Shown: positions 22,181 through 34,104 of the stretch, piece after piece
Layout: the number at the start of each line of letters is the position of its first letter
Position numbering within the stretch: the stretch's first letter is position 1
Assembly: GCA_034359265.1 (NCBI GenBank)
Contig: CP136896.1
Coordinates: forward strand, 22,165,501-22,229,500
Length of the DNA stretch: 64,000 nucleotides
Direction: 5' to 3'
DNA from: Canna indica
Lineage: Eukaryota > Streptophyta > Magnoliopsida > Zingiberales > Cannaceae
The notes under the pieces: generated by a model
Database searches by the model: none
Seen by the model: the letters and a program-made list of their open reading frames with translations, nothing else
Told to the model about the DNA's origin: nothing
Made by a program: the position numbers and the translations under genes

Positions 22181-22331
22181 GTTAAGGGTTGACTCAAATT
22201 AAGTCTGAACCAAATTTAATAAATTTGATCGAACCCAAATCAGAGTTCATTGGATCAAGAAAATAAAAAGAAAAAAAAGAAGAAGAAAAACATCTTCTGG
22301 GCTCGGCTCAATTGGGCCTAGCCCATTTATT

Positions 22332-22406
22332 TGCACCATGTGCATTGCACATGGTGGTGTTGCTGCTACCTCAAATTGCTCATGCAATTCGAGTTGAGGC
22401 AGCACC
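22332..22406. repeat. Two adjacent hairpins
   Basis: CACCATGTGCA pairs with TGCACATGGTG a few bases later. The next hairpin pairs GCTGCTACCTCAAATTGC with GCAATTCGAGTTGAGGCAGC around a 4-base loop (TCAT), with only a couple of mismatches. No gene overlaps them. Confidence 0.6.
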
Positions 22407-22719
22407 ATTACATAAATTAAAGGCTTAAGTTTTTTTTGGTTGACCGGTCACGAGATGATAAATGAGCTTTGCCTATTTGACAAGTCAAAGAGATCACGAT
22501 GGAATTTTTCTTGGCACACAATTCGAATTGAAATCGCGGCAACTTGCTTTTTTTTCTCGGTAGGTTAAACACAATAGCCGTCTGATTAAATCAAGTGTCT
22601 CTCCAAATTTTTTGCCAAAGATTTCTCTACCGAACCCAGCAATAATTTGGCTCCAATTCTATTATAAAAAGGGGTCTAATATGCAATTCCAAATAACCCC
22701 ACATGTGAGAGATTTAGAT

Positions 22720-23748
22720 AGTGTTTGGTAGGGAATGATATATTATTCCTTATGCTTCACTTATTCCCTTGTTTGGTTGCAACTTATAGACAAAGAATAG
22801 ATAAGGAATACTATTCCCTATGCATGGGGAATACTATTCCTTACCTCACTCAACCCAAGGAATAGTATACATTATCTATTTCTTATGATATTTTTTTATA
22901 TTGTCCTTCAATATTTATAATATTACATAATAATATAAAAAAATTAAATTATTAGATTAATTTTAATAATTATTTATCTTAAATAAATAATTATTATTTT
23001 ATTATTAAATATTATTTTAATAATTATTTTTTTAAGATTTAGTTTTTATAAATATAAATAAATAATTATTATTATTATTTTAAATTAATATATTATTTTA
23101 CATTAATCCATATTTTTATTATGTTGTTATTAGTTAAAATAAATTATAACATAATTTATTATATTTTTAGAAGAATATTTTGATCATTTTTTCTATATTA
23201 TCATTCAATATTTATAATATGAATATAAAAATTAAATTGTTAAATTATTTTTAATAATTACATATCTTAAATAGATAATGATTAATTTTATTATTAAATA
23301 ATATTTCAATAATTATTTTTTGAAGACTTAATTATTTTTTATGAAAATAAAATAAATAATGGTGTTTTATTATTTGAAGTTAATAAATTATTTTATATTG
23401 ATCCATATTTTTATTATATTATTATTAATTAGAATAAATTATAGTATAATTTATTATATTTTAGGAGAGCATTTTAGTCATTTTTATTAATTTATTGTAT
23501 ATTCTTCGTATTTAGTAAATAAAGTAAATATATTCAATTTTATTAAAAAAGATATTTTGATCATTTAACTTTCTATTCCTTGTCTATTCCTTATGCTGAC
23601 CAAACAAAGTAATTTTATTCTTGACCTATTTTACAATGTCAACCAAACAAGATAATACTATTCCTCATCTTTTCCATTCATTGTCTTTTCTTATTCATTG
23701 TTTATTCATATTTCTTATGAATTCACTCCATTCAACCAAACACATCCT
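22720..23748. mobile_element. AT-rich MITE-like element, about 1.03 kb
   Basis: Ends are inverted: GTGTTTGGT on the left and ACCAAACAC on the right, and both edges are rich in AGGAATA / TATTCCT words in opposite orientation. The core is nearly pure A/T and contains a diverged direct duplication of about 300 bases (unit from about 22889 and again from about 23187). There is no coding capacity. Superfamily is not determined; no clean target duplication is visible. Confidence 0.55.
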
Positions 23749-23799
23749 TAAAGATCCAAAAAATTAGGAGTGCCGCTATCACCCTTTTCAATGAGTGTC

Positions 23800-24152
23800 C
23801 ATTCTCAAATTTCGACATACAACAACAGGAGTTTAGTTTTATGGCAGATATTGGAGAGATAGTGCATTTATTCCATTCTGGTTTTAAGTTCTATTTATTT
23901 GAGACAGTTTGCTGTGTTCTGAAGGAGATTTAGTTTATTGCACTTTTATTGTAAGATTCTTTTATGGAATTAATAAAACAATCTCATTTTCTCCCCGTGG
24001 GCGTAGTAGGATTGACACCCCGCCGAGTCCGAATCACATTAATCCTCATATGTCTTTTATTTTTTCGCATTATTATTACCAAATTTGATTTTTCTGTTTC
24101 TCTCACCGGGTTCGAATTTTATAGATCCCGTAGAAAATTATCCTAAATTTTC
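23800..24152 (+). repeat. Likely copia-type LTR remnant (R-U5 region)
   Basis: The passage TTTCTCCCCGTGGGCGTAG---CCGAATCACATTAATCCTC---TCTTTTATTTTTTCGCATTATTATT follows the layout common near the end of many plant copia LTRs. No primer site follows and the start is unclear, so it is a remnant. It differs from the four palindrome-array LTRs. Confidence 0.4.
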
Positions 24153-24514
24153 TAACACTTGATTTTCTAAAATGATTGAGGTCTCATTCTTGTTTCACTT
24201 CTTGTCTCCATCGCTACTTTCTCTCATCCTTTCCATCTTTGTTTTCAATAATTGTATAAATCAAATTTTGAAAAATATAAATCTGAAATTGATCTGATAT
24301 AGAAAAATCATAATTTTTGAAATGAAATAGGTTACTTTGGTTTATATATCATAATTCAATATACCGTCCTCTTAAATTTTGATAGTGTGTTTATTTCATT
24401 GGATAGGATAAGATATAAGATATGATAGAAAATCAAAGAGGATTGAATATAATTTTATCATCCATTATACGATAAAGCGGATTAACTTCTATTTTGATTT
24501 TGATTTTTTTTTAC

Positions 24515-24760
24515 AGTGAAAGAAAGTTCAACAGAACAAAAAATTACATCAGTCTACTAAGGTCAGGGGGCCAATCTTTATTCTAGATAAAATTTTGCTC
24601 CATGAGCTTTGCGTGCTTGGCAAGTCAATCTGCGACTTTATTGATATCCCGATTGACAAATTTGAATTCAATATTTGCAAATTTCCTGCAGCCTTCTCTC
24701 ATCGATGCCAATGTGAAAAAGTTATCCATAACCGGCTTCATGTCAAATTGAGGTCGCCAG
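24515..24760 (-). pseudogene. LINE RNase H C-terminal scrap
   Basis: The minus strand reads CRKFANIEFKFVNRDINKVAD, then LAKHAKLMEQNFI and a stop, followed by an A-run on that strand (T-run at 24505-24514). This is the end of the RNase H domain (last catalytic Asp in VNRDINKVAD context) carried by plant L1 LINEs. A TGA codon interrupts before LAKHA. Confidence 0.65.
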
Positions 24761-26166
24761 ATATGTACTAATTAATTTCTACTTCTACTTCTCAATGCAA
24801 TTAGATTGCACAAATTGACCCTTTGTTTTCCCTAATTAAACATTATGGTTGAATATACTTTACACATTTGATCACAATATTTAACTTTAGAATAAATTTT
24901 ATGGATAGTTCCTTTGCCTCGATTAATTTCGTTGTATCGCTCTTAATATTGAAGATTCCACGTCCAACTCATTTATTTTCAACAGTCTCTAGTACATATG
25001 TGGAGAATTTCTTATTTAAATAAACTAGTCGAGAATCTACATGTTGCCGTGAATATAATTTTATTTAAATAATAATGAATAATTAAATAAATTTAATATA
25101 AAGTTAAAATTTTATTTAAAAATTATAAATAATATTTTATTCAAATATAATATTATTATAAATTTTAAATTTTAAATTTAAGCATAAAAAAAGATGTTTA
25201 TGAAAAATAAAGTTAAATTTATAATTATAAAAATTCTACGTTAATATTTTTAAAGGAAAAAGAATGACTTTCATACTTAAATAATGCTTCTATATACTTA
25301 TACATATTTATAGAGAGTAATTTCTTGATTAAAAAATCTTAATAGAGGTGACATTTTACATGAAAAATTCAAAGCAAATTATAGTAAACTCTATATAGAT
25401 TTCAACGATCAAAAGATACCAAAAAATTAAAAATGGTAACATTTTATGAGTAAATATCAAATATAATATAGATATAAGATAACAAATTGAGAAAAAATAG
25501 AAAATATGATATTTAAATTATTTTAAACCATATAAATTTCTTTGGTTTGAAATATTATATTAAGTTTTCTTGAAAAACAAACCGATTAAAAAATGATATT
25601 TCAAAACTTGAAAATTAATAAAAAAATAATTCAATACATTAAAAAAATATTTTCAATTTTTATTCAAAATATAAATACAAAATGAAAAAAAAAAGGTGCA
25701 TATAAAAAAAATACAACTTCCAGATTTTAAAAAAATTATTAAAAATAGAAAAATTAAGAAAAAACCTAAATTTACCACATCAACAAAACTTGATTACATT
25801 CATATTTATATAATTTAATTAAACATAATTACAAATAATAAGTAAACTTAATATAAAAGTAGAAAATAAAAAGGTATAAAAATAATTGTCTCACATTGAT
25901 AACTACTATTTGTCTTACTTTATAATAGAAGAAGAAGAAGTGGACACCTCAAAAGTAATAAATTCTTGCCCAGTGATGCAAGAAGTGCAAGTCCACCAGG
26001 AAGGATATACTAATTAAGATTCCTGATAGCTTTAGTACAAGGAGGAAGTTGTATTTTATCTACTTAGCAAGCTGATCTCCACAAAAGAGTAGAAAATGAT
26101 GCATTTGAATGAGTACTAATTAATCTTTTCCAAATGTAAAGACTATGCTAAGAGGGAAAGAATTAC
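24761..26166. other. AT-rich DNA, no gene seen
   Basis: Mostly A/T with long runs; short GAAGAAGAAGAAG tract near 25930. No exon or transposon end recognised. Confidence 0.4.
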
Positions 26167-26270
26167 CTTGTTAATAATATGTCTTGTTGGATTGGATGAG
26201 ACTTTTCCGAGACAATAATAATGGATCCATCTATTCCCATTACCCGTGCTCCATCAAGCTCTAACTCATT
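26167..26270 (-). pseudogene. Exon-like segment of an unidentified protein
   Basis: The minus strand has an acceptor-like CCTGTACAG before 26270, an open 104-base frame reading NELELDGARVMGIDGSIIIV and SEKSHPIQQDILLT, then a donor ACAAG|GTAATT. It looks like an internal coding exon. Its first 18 bases and acceptor recur at about 27046-27063 with a different downstream sequence, so the area has been duplicated. No family is recognised and no neighbouring exon was found. Confidence 0.4.
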
Positions 26271-26979
26271 CTGTACAGGGGCGAAGTCAGAAAATTATCT
26301 CGAGGAGGGGAGTGCAAATATAAAACGAAAATAAACGTATATAAAACTATATCAAATAGATATAATAACAATAGAGTATACTAATTTTCTTTCGGGATTT
26401 TCTTCCTTGATTCAAATTCTAAAGGGTAGACTCATTCTTAATCCAATCAACGGAGATACGAGAGTATCTTATTTCAAAGGAAAAGTGAAATGTTTATCCA
26501 TGATATATAAGCTTCAGTGTATATCTTCACTTAAATTAATCCTAAAAATAATTGGTTACTCATGTTGTTGCCAAAAGATACATATCAATATATCATCTTC
26601 ACAGAGAAAATATTCAAAACATAGCATGAAAACATATCTCGAAAAACCAAATGAAATAGGCCTCCTTCCCTGCTTTCAAAATGATTGTTTCAGAAATTAA
26701 TATTTCATATATAATATATTATCATGGGGTTTTGACTTTTGGAGACAATGGAGAGGTATCAAGTATGAGAAATTAGAGAATGATAGATCAAACATCAAAA
26801 ACTTACAATCCTTTTCTAGAATCTCTACTTGCAATCTGATCTTTCCCTCAATGGCTCAATCTCTCTGCTGTTGTGGCGCAGCTCTTCAGCCTCTTCTTCT
26901 TCTCTGAGTTGCACACGTTGAAAAACTCAAAAATTAGAGAAGCATGAATTTTTAATGTTGCAACATCCATAGACGTTCT

Positions 26980-27300
26980 GTAAATATGTAGCTCAAATAA
27001 ATATATACTGCTAAGATTTTATTATTATGAAGAAGAAGAAGAAATCAAGCTCTAACTCATTCTGTAAATGTGTGGGTCAAACAAATATATACTGCGAAGA
27101 TTTGAAGATTTGAAGAAGAAGCTGTAGCAAGCTTCTTGCTGCATGCTGAAGATTTGGTCTGCAGCAAGCTTCTTGCATGCTGAAGAAGAAGAAGAAGATT
27201 CGGTCTGCAGCTTAGAAGAAGAAGAAGAAGTGTATCTTGTCCTTTTAGCATCCACAATTTGTTATGCAGCAAGCTTCTTGCATGAAGAAGAAGGGTATGT
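26980..27300. repeat. Local tandem and GAA-rich repeats
   Basis: A phrase TCTGTAAAT-TGT-G-TCAAA-AAATATATACTGC occurs at about 26980 and 27062, then AGCTTCTTGC-TGCATGCTGAAG-type words and (GAA)n tracts alternate through 27300. The pattern suggests repeated slippage and unequal exchange. The open frames here are just GAA/TTC runs. Confidence 0.55.
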
Positions 27301-27391
27301 CGGTCTCCTCATGTGTTCTAGGGATTAAGCTATGTGAGTACCATGGTTAGCTCCACTGGCGTTGACTTAACATATAAGTTTTTTACTACAG

Positions 27392-27664
27392 AGCAAGTGT
27401 ACGTTCCTTCTTGAAACACTATCAAACTACTTGAATGCATGCCCGGGATATCTTGATACCATTTCCAAAAAAATTGCACTTGGTGTTCTGCAACTTATGG
27501 AAGAAGCTTATGCAGTTTATAATGTTAATATTCAAAGCAAATCTGGTGTTACCAATGGTGCTACTGCAACTGATGTTCTTGAGTACTCACTGTTCATTTT
27601 GCGGGATTTATATATGTTCTTGAAAACATCGCTATTCACCATCATCAGAGACAGGACCTGCTGA
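27392..27664 (+). pseudogene. Exon-like segment of an unidentified large protein
   Basis: After TTTTTTACTACAG| the plus strand reads SKCTFLLETLSNYLNACPG, ALGVLQLMEEAYAVYNVN and DVLEYSLFILRDLYMFLK before a stop at 27661-27663. It is helical and leucine-rich, like a repeat from an ARM/HEAT-type protein, but I cannot name it. Unrelated gene pieces lie on either side, which suggests a captured or relic exon. Confidence 0.4.
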
Positions 27665-27754
27665 CTCATTGCTATCTGTAGACCTTATAGAACTTTTTTA
27701 AAGATTTTTTCGAGAACTCAAACACCCAAATAATATTAAGAACCAAGAAGTACA

Positions 27755-28150
27755 ATCATGATGTGCAACTTGGCTTCCCCCTAGAAGGCCTCCATGATTG
27801 CACCGTTGGCGGCAACATGGCCGGAGGTGGTCCAAGGGCTGGACTCCTGGAACTTGAGGATGACCTTCCAGGCCGAGTCTTTTCAGCGATGACGATCGAG
27901 GGAGGTGCGGTAGCAGTGGGCGTCGGAGTTGCGGTGGGCTTGCAGAAGAGAGCTTGCAGAAGCTGTTCGCAGTCGCCGCAGGGGGAGGCGAGCTTGTTGA
28001 GCATCCACTTGAGGCGGTGGATGTTGGCGGAGTCCTTGTCAGCGATGGCCCTGGCACACTCGCGAAGGTGCTTAGTGGTGCATCCAGTGCTCTCAGCGAT
28101 GGCCTTGGCACACTCGCAGAGGAGCTCAGTGGCGCATCCAGCGCTCTTAC
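27755..28150 (-). pseudogene. GRAS-domain fragment, SHORT-ROOT-like
   Basis: The minus strand reads [11 protein letters not shown], then a near-copy [15 protein letters not shown], then [20 protein letters not shown] and LLQALFCK. In another frame it reads [20 protein letters not shown] then NGAIMEAF, a TAG, and GEAKLHIM. These match the LHRI/VHIID-approach part of SHR-type GRAS regulators ([58 protein letters not shown]). A frameshift, a stop and the doubled ECA-AIA segment show a dead copy. The rest of the GRAS domain is missing. Confidence 0.8.
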
Positions 28151-28152
28151 GT

Positions 28153-28410
28153 TCATGAAGGCATCTTGTGGTCGATGCTATGGATTTTGCATGTTATGTA
28201 AAGGAAGAAGAAATGGTGTCGAATCTCCTACATGATTTGTAAGAGTTGCAGAAATGGTGTTGGATCTCCTACCTGATTTGATCATGAAGGCATCTTGTGG
28301 TCGATGCTATGGATTTTGCATGTTATGTAAAGGAAGAAGAAATGGTGTCGAATCTCCTACATGATTTGTAAGAGTTGCAGAAATGGTGTTGGATCTCCTA
28401 CCTGATTTGT
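28153..28410. repeat. Tandem duplication, two 129-bp units
   Basis: Unit 1 (28153-28281) and unit 2 (28282-28410) are nearly identical, starting TCATGAAGGCATCTTGTGG. Each unit also contains an internal pair of about 41-base subrepeats starting AAATGGTGT. Very low divergence points to a recent event. It adjoins the upstream side of the GRAS fragment. Confidence 0.9.
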
Positions 28411-29252
28411 GAGAGTTGCTGCTGCAACATTGGAACCGGAGAAGAGGTGTACGGTGACCAAGGAGAAGACAACTACATTTACAAAAATTTCATTCAAATA
28501 GTGCCCATAATGCATCCTGCAAAACTGCAGAGAAATCGCTCATATTAAAAAAAATAAAAAAATAAAAAATAAAAATCTGAAAAATCTCAATTTGCCATGG
28601 TCAACAAAATTGGCTTCTGAAAGTACCACGTGACTTCTCTGCATTTTACTTTTAATGTATATATATAGATAATATTTATCTTGTTTCAACTTCACATATC
28701 ATCACTTAACCCACATCCCTGGCACATGGTGATACCAAGTGACTAGTTGCAAGTCCGCCAATTGCCTGATCAAATTAATGGTAGTGTATCACAAAAAATG
28801 AATATTGATTTATCGATAAATGCATCGTATATGTGAAAAGGGTCTTGATTGAAATAAGTGGACATAGAATTACTAGGGTTAATTGCATGTACATTTATTT
28901 ATTTAACCTTAGTAATAGTTGTCTTCGTGTTTATCCTTTCTTTGAAAATATCAAGTATGCTATACTTCATTGAGTACGTGAAGATTGAAAATGCATCCTT
29001 TATGAATATGAATTTAAGTGCCAAGAGGTATCTGGGGCGAAGGGGTGGGGGCACGCAACACTGGCAGGTCCGTACCCTTCGTGGTACACTATAGTCGCAT
29101 GATAAGATTATATTATCAATTAGTTGAATTATATATATTGTGATTGTACTAACATCATTGTAATTTAGATGCGTATCTAGGAAGACAACACCATCTACTG
29201 CCCCTTACTGATGGAGTTCTTCGAGCATATGCACCGTTGACGACGTGGAACA
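28411..29252. other. Intergenic, no gene seen
   Basis: AT-rich with A-rich tract (28548-28572). The 78-residue open frame at 28858 has no recognisable feature. Confidence 0.4.
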
Positions 29253-30059
29253 CACTACTAGAATTATCGTCATCACCGACGGCTCAAGCCATGGTTGAAC
29301 CGTCGGTGACAACTATCACGGACGGCGCTAGCCATGGCAAAAGGCAGTCACTGATGTGTGCGTCTCAGATAAGTTGTGACGGCCACTCCCAGCCGTCATA
29401 AGTAATCATCAGCGACAGTCGCGGGCGTTGTAGCTGATTTAAACACATCAGTGACGGCTATAGGCAGCTGTCACTGATACAAATATATCAGTCATGGCTT
29501 CGGGCCGTCGGTGATACTATTAGCAACCGTGATATTTGAGGCTGCCCAGGCCATCAGCCATTTACGATAAGCTTTCAGCCACGACTTAGTGACGATCGAC
29601 CGTGGGTAAGCTGTGGCTGAAGGTATATCCTGTAACTGAAAAAAATAAAAAATTTGTCAATTCCTGTATACAATGATATTTATAGATTACAATCTATTTT
29701 CAATCACAGATTACAACTAGAAAACATCATACACATGCATTTGAAACCAAACATACAAGTTTTACAACAATATCACCAATCTAAGCCTCAAACCGGAGGC
29801 AACCAATTATAAAAATATCATATATATACAACCATAAGTATATAAACAACTATCAGTATACAAACAAGTATCAAAATATAAACAAAATACAATAAACCAA
29901 AATCTTACAGCTGCGGTGGAGGCGGTGGAGTTTACAGCGACTGGGTCGAGGAGGACGATGACTGCGACATCATCGGTAGAAGGCCAGAGTGAGACACAAT
30001 CTGAGTGAGGTGCCTGCATGTTCTGCATCTTCTGTCTCAACTCTTCATTCGTCTATGTC

Positions 30060-30980
30060 TGCTCCTCCATCACTAGCCTCTGCTCCTCCGTCGTCTGTCT
30101 CTGCTGGGTGAGCTCCGACTCCAAGGCTGCTATCGGACTCTAGTCCTGCGCCCGGGATGTCGATGGCCGCTCACCCGCAGCCGGAGGGGTCGGTGCCCCA
30201 AGTGGTCCGAGCACGGCGCGTGCATAGCCACTGTTTGCAAAGCCATAAATACGATCGTGCTCCCAGCCATCTGCGGCCTCCACCCAAGCTGCTACATCCA
30301 ACTCCTTCGATGTGCCTCAACGCTCGATCACAGTCCTCGTGTATGTTTCATACACGTGTTTATATTTTAAATATATATAAACTATAAATAAATATTATGT
30401 AAATCAAATAGACATAAATACTTACCATTATGATCGAGGCTCTGTTATCAACGTAGTCCCCCACTCCTCGTCGATGACGGTGAGTGCGCTCAAACACCTC
30501 CATCATCGACGGGCGTTGGACGGTGCCGTCCTCCGTCACGCGCATCTTACATTAGAAAACAAATACATTAGTATCATTGTACACAATATATAATTTAATT
30601 AAAAATAATTAAATTATACATACCATACGACGCTCATGAACCGCAAAAGACACGAAGCCACCAGTGTGGCATGCCCCCGTGCCGTCCCCCCAGACATGCA
30701 TTTTCTCGACGCACTCCGGGAGACCTCCTGCCACTCAGGCGTAGCCTACCGCTCAATGAGCTGGTCCCATACACGGCCAGGAATCCACTCGGGGGTGTGT
30801 CCCCGAGTCTGCCCTATCTGTATGGCCCCCAGCCGTCTCATCATGGTTTGACGGGCTTGCTGAAGTAGCCCGTTATAGCGAGCGCGGGCAAGACGCTCTA
30901 ATGCAGCCTCAACAAAAGTGGTTTGGTCATCCAACCATGTATAATGAGCTTGCAAAAAAAAAATATTATTATAAATCAAT
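30060..30980 (-). pseudogene. CACTA Transposase_24-type ORF remnant
   Basis: Reading the minus strand from about 30980: YTWLDDQTTFVEAALERLAR, TMMRRLGAIQIGQTRG, then (30545) RVTEDGTVQRPSMMEVFER, THRHRRGVGDYVDNRAS and an A-rich break, then a Gln/Glu coiled-coil-like stretch (about 30120-30000). EVFE-TH-------VD-RA is the hallmark of the Plant_transposase (PF03004, Transposase_24) domain in En/Spm elements. Frameshifts separate the pieces. Confidence 0.75.
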
Positions 30981-31330
30981 ATTTAACATTAACATTAATT
31001 TAATAAATATACTTACTGAGAACTCTCGCCACAATAAACTCATATGCTCACGGGGCACGTGAGACCATGTAGGCCACGCCCCGTGCATAAATTTCCGGAT
31101 CGTCCCCGCTATCGTGCGGGGGACGTCCTCCTGCTCAAATATGCACCAAATATAAATTCACATTATGATATTTTGAATTATAAATAAATTATAAGAAATA
31201 ATTAATGCATATACTTACCGTCTTCCGTGCACACTAGCTACTCTATGCAGTTCTCCCTTCGGTAGCGGAGAGAGAATTTTGTTAGGCCCTCGTGGCCTAC
31301 GTTTGGAAGACGATGGTCCTAGATCTGCGG

Positions 31331-31480
31331 AGGGATAGTAGCCGGAGGTGAGGGGATGGTGGCCAGATCAGATGGGGGAATGGTGGATGGATCAGGTGGG
31401 GGGATGGTGGCCGGAGGTGAGGGGATGATGGTCGAAGGTGGGGGGATGGTGGTGGAAGGCGAAGGGTCAGTGGGTACAGG
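31331..31480. repeat. G-rich minisatellite inside the CACTA element
   Basis: Words GGGGATGGTGG and GGTGAGGGGATG recur about six times. On the minus strand the tract would encode a Pro/Thr/Ile-rich stretch (ATIPPP-like). It lies just downstream of the transposase remnant on the coding strand. Confidence 0.65.
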
Positions 31481-31532
31481 TGGGGTGTGTGGTAATCGTC
31501 GGGGGGTCCTACGAGGAATGCCTCATCGGGAA

Positions 31533-33560
31533 CTAATATCTCGAACCATAGAAGTCATCTATTTCTAATTGAACTAACTCTGTGCCATCATCCTCGAGTA
31601 TTGGACTAACTCGTTCCACTTCGGAAGGATCCTCTTCTTGATAGAAGTCATCTGCTGGCTCATTTTCTCCAACTACCGGGTCAATTTTTCCTCTAGCTTT
31701 AGTCTTACAAACTACACACCAATCTGCCATATCTTTCTTTCGAGATGGATACTGCATATAATATACTTGTTCAGCTTGGGATGCCAATATAAATGACTCA
31801 TTTGAAGCCAATTTTGATTTGTAATTGACCTCGACCAGTTGTTTATACTTTGGATGAACTCTCATGCCCCTATCACTTGTATCGAACCAATGACATTTAA
31901 AAAGGGCAACTGATTTACATCCGAAAAATAACAATTCTATGACTTCTTCTGATAGTCCGTAAAAGTCAACATCACATTCAGCATACGTCGTCCCTTTGAC
32001 GCAGACCTCGGCATTCATAGTCTTTTTTGTATATGAATATTCAAGTGTGTGAAATTTATATCCATTAACAAAATAAATGTTATAACACTGTATAAGTCAT
32101 GTCGGTCTGCTAGCAAACTCAAAGATTTGGTTATCTATTTCGCCTCTGTGTTCTGTGCTATAAGCTTGAAACCAATTAAGGAACTAACGATTCCATAATC
32201 TTTCTAATTCCTCATCATTGTAAATTGAGTATTTTGTCACCATCTCAATGTCAAATATTTCAATAAACTTTTCAATCTTTGGACAGTTTAGTAAAACGTA
32301 CAGGTAGGCCAAATGGTACTCTTCGTCGTTTAAGAGTCGAGACAGACGAGAACCCAAATCACGACCGAGGTAACAAAAGATATTTAAACAACAATCTGAT
32401 GGTCGAGCTCCCCCGTCGTCGTTCCGTGGAAGATGATTAAGTCTTGTCTTGATGGTTGATTCAAAATAAAATGAGTAGAATGTTAAAATTTCTTGAATTA
32501 TATATGCTTCTGATATGGAACCTTCAACTGCCGCAGTGTTCTTTACTTTTTACTTCAGATGATTCATGTATCTTTCAAATAAGTACATCCACCGGTATTG
32601 AAAGGGGCCACCAACTTGTGCCTCGTATGCCAAGTGTATCGGTAGATGCTCCATTGCATCAAAAATTACAAGAGGGAAAAACTGCTCCAGCTTACATATG
32701 ATTTCAATAATATTATTTTCAAGTGTTGACATATCTTCGACTCGAAGTACATTTGCACAAATGTTCATAAAAAACATACTTAATTCTGTCAACGGACCTC
32801 AAATCTTGTCATGTAGATGATCTCGAAACGCGATCGGAAGCAATCTCTGCATGAATACATGACAATCGTGACTCTTCATCCCCGATATTTTGCATTCATC
32901 GACGTTTACACATCGAGATAAGTTTGAGGCATATCCATGGGGTAATCTGAGTTCTTTGATCCATTGATATACATCTTTCATCTTTTGTTTATTTAACACA
33001 TATGACGCCTTTGGCTTATGAAGTCGTCCGTTGACCTCTTGCAACTCTAACTCGAGCATCTTACAAAGTATTTTCACATCATGTCGGGCCTTCACATTAT
33101 CTTTAGTTTTGCCAAAAATATCCATCACTGTGTTAAAAATATTATCAAACACATTTTTTTCAATGCGCATGACGTCCAAATTATGTTGAATAAGTAATGA
33201 ACTCCAATACTACAATTCCCAAAAGATACTTTTTTTCATCCAGTTATGTGTTTGACCAAAGTCTGAAATTCTTATATTCCGACCAAAAGTAATCTCTAGA
33301 AGCAATTGAACACGTGCTAACATCTGTTCACCAGACAACATTAGTGGTGGCTCATCTCTTTCGAATCTACCCTTGGTAAATTTGTCACGATTCCTTCGAT
33401 ACTGATGGTTAGACAGTAGAAACCGACGATGACAATCAAAGAAGGAAATTTTCCTACCGTTCTCAAGACTGAAGGATTTTGAGTGTTCCATGCAATACGG
33501 GCAAAAGAGTCGCCCATGCATGCTCCAACCAGACAACATGCTGTCGGCCGAGAAATCATT
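31533..33560 (-). pseudogene. CACTA TNP2-type transposase remnant (DUF4218, DUF4216)
   Basis: In order on the minus strand: LSGWSMHGRLFCPYC and FFDCHRRFL (33539 on, TNP2 core end), DVMRIEKNVFDNIF and MKSHDCHVFMQRLLP (33179 on, start of DUF4218), MEHLPIHLAYEAQVGGP (32680), HLAYLYVLLNCPKI (about 32320), and CKSVALFKCHWFDTSDRGMR with ASQAEQVYYMQYPS (32018-31533, DUF4216). The DDE catalytic part expected upstream is absent. Several stops and frameshifts break it. Confidence 0.85.
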
Positions 33561-34104
33561 GATTGTAAGTTACGCCTATTCGAAATTCATCCGTTATAGC
33601 TCCACGATGAATTCGTCGGTACATCCAACTTCGATTGACCGACATGTTTTGTCAAAAAGTTGGCAATATCTTTAGGTAATGTCTTTAGGTGGGATGGTCC
33701 TATTCCATTCGGGATTTATGTTATTTATATTGCACTTAGAATTTCTTTTAGTCATTAATTTCATTCTAAATTTCGGCAGCATCTCCCTACAGTTCTCTGA
33801 ATACGCATATCATCTGGGCGCATATCGGAGAACAAGGGAGATAGAAGCCAAAATTTAAAAATGAATAATGACTAAAAGAAATAAACTAGGTGCAATATAA
33901 ATAATTATATTCCCAAATTGTCCAATTAGGGATAATTCAAGGGTCGTACGTCACATAAAAGATCATTTATTTCGTTCACACGAACATACAACCCCTAAAT
34001 GGATCTAAGGTTTTGCAAAATTAAAACTTAACTCGTCGATGTGTACGTGAAACGTATCAACTCGTCTTGGTTTTTTCTAAATTTGTGGATGCCGGTGCAA
34101 GTCC

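Noticed and set aside
26275..26320. Possible hAT-type terminus CAGGGGCGAAGTCAG
   Set aside because: It resembles a common plant transposon end, but no matching inverted end or target duplication was found.
27763..28235. Plus-strand frames of 131 and 93 residues
   Set aside because: They are antisense to the GRAS fragment, which has clear motifs on the minus strand.
28740..28760. Possible Helitron 3' end (CTAGT) after the exon patchwork
   Set aside because: No GC-rich hairpin precedes it and no TC 5' end was found.
29027..29055. GGGGCGAAGGGGTGGGGG near 29030 as partner of the 26275 motif
   Set aside because: Same orientation rather than inverted, and similarity is short.
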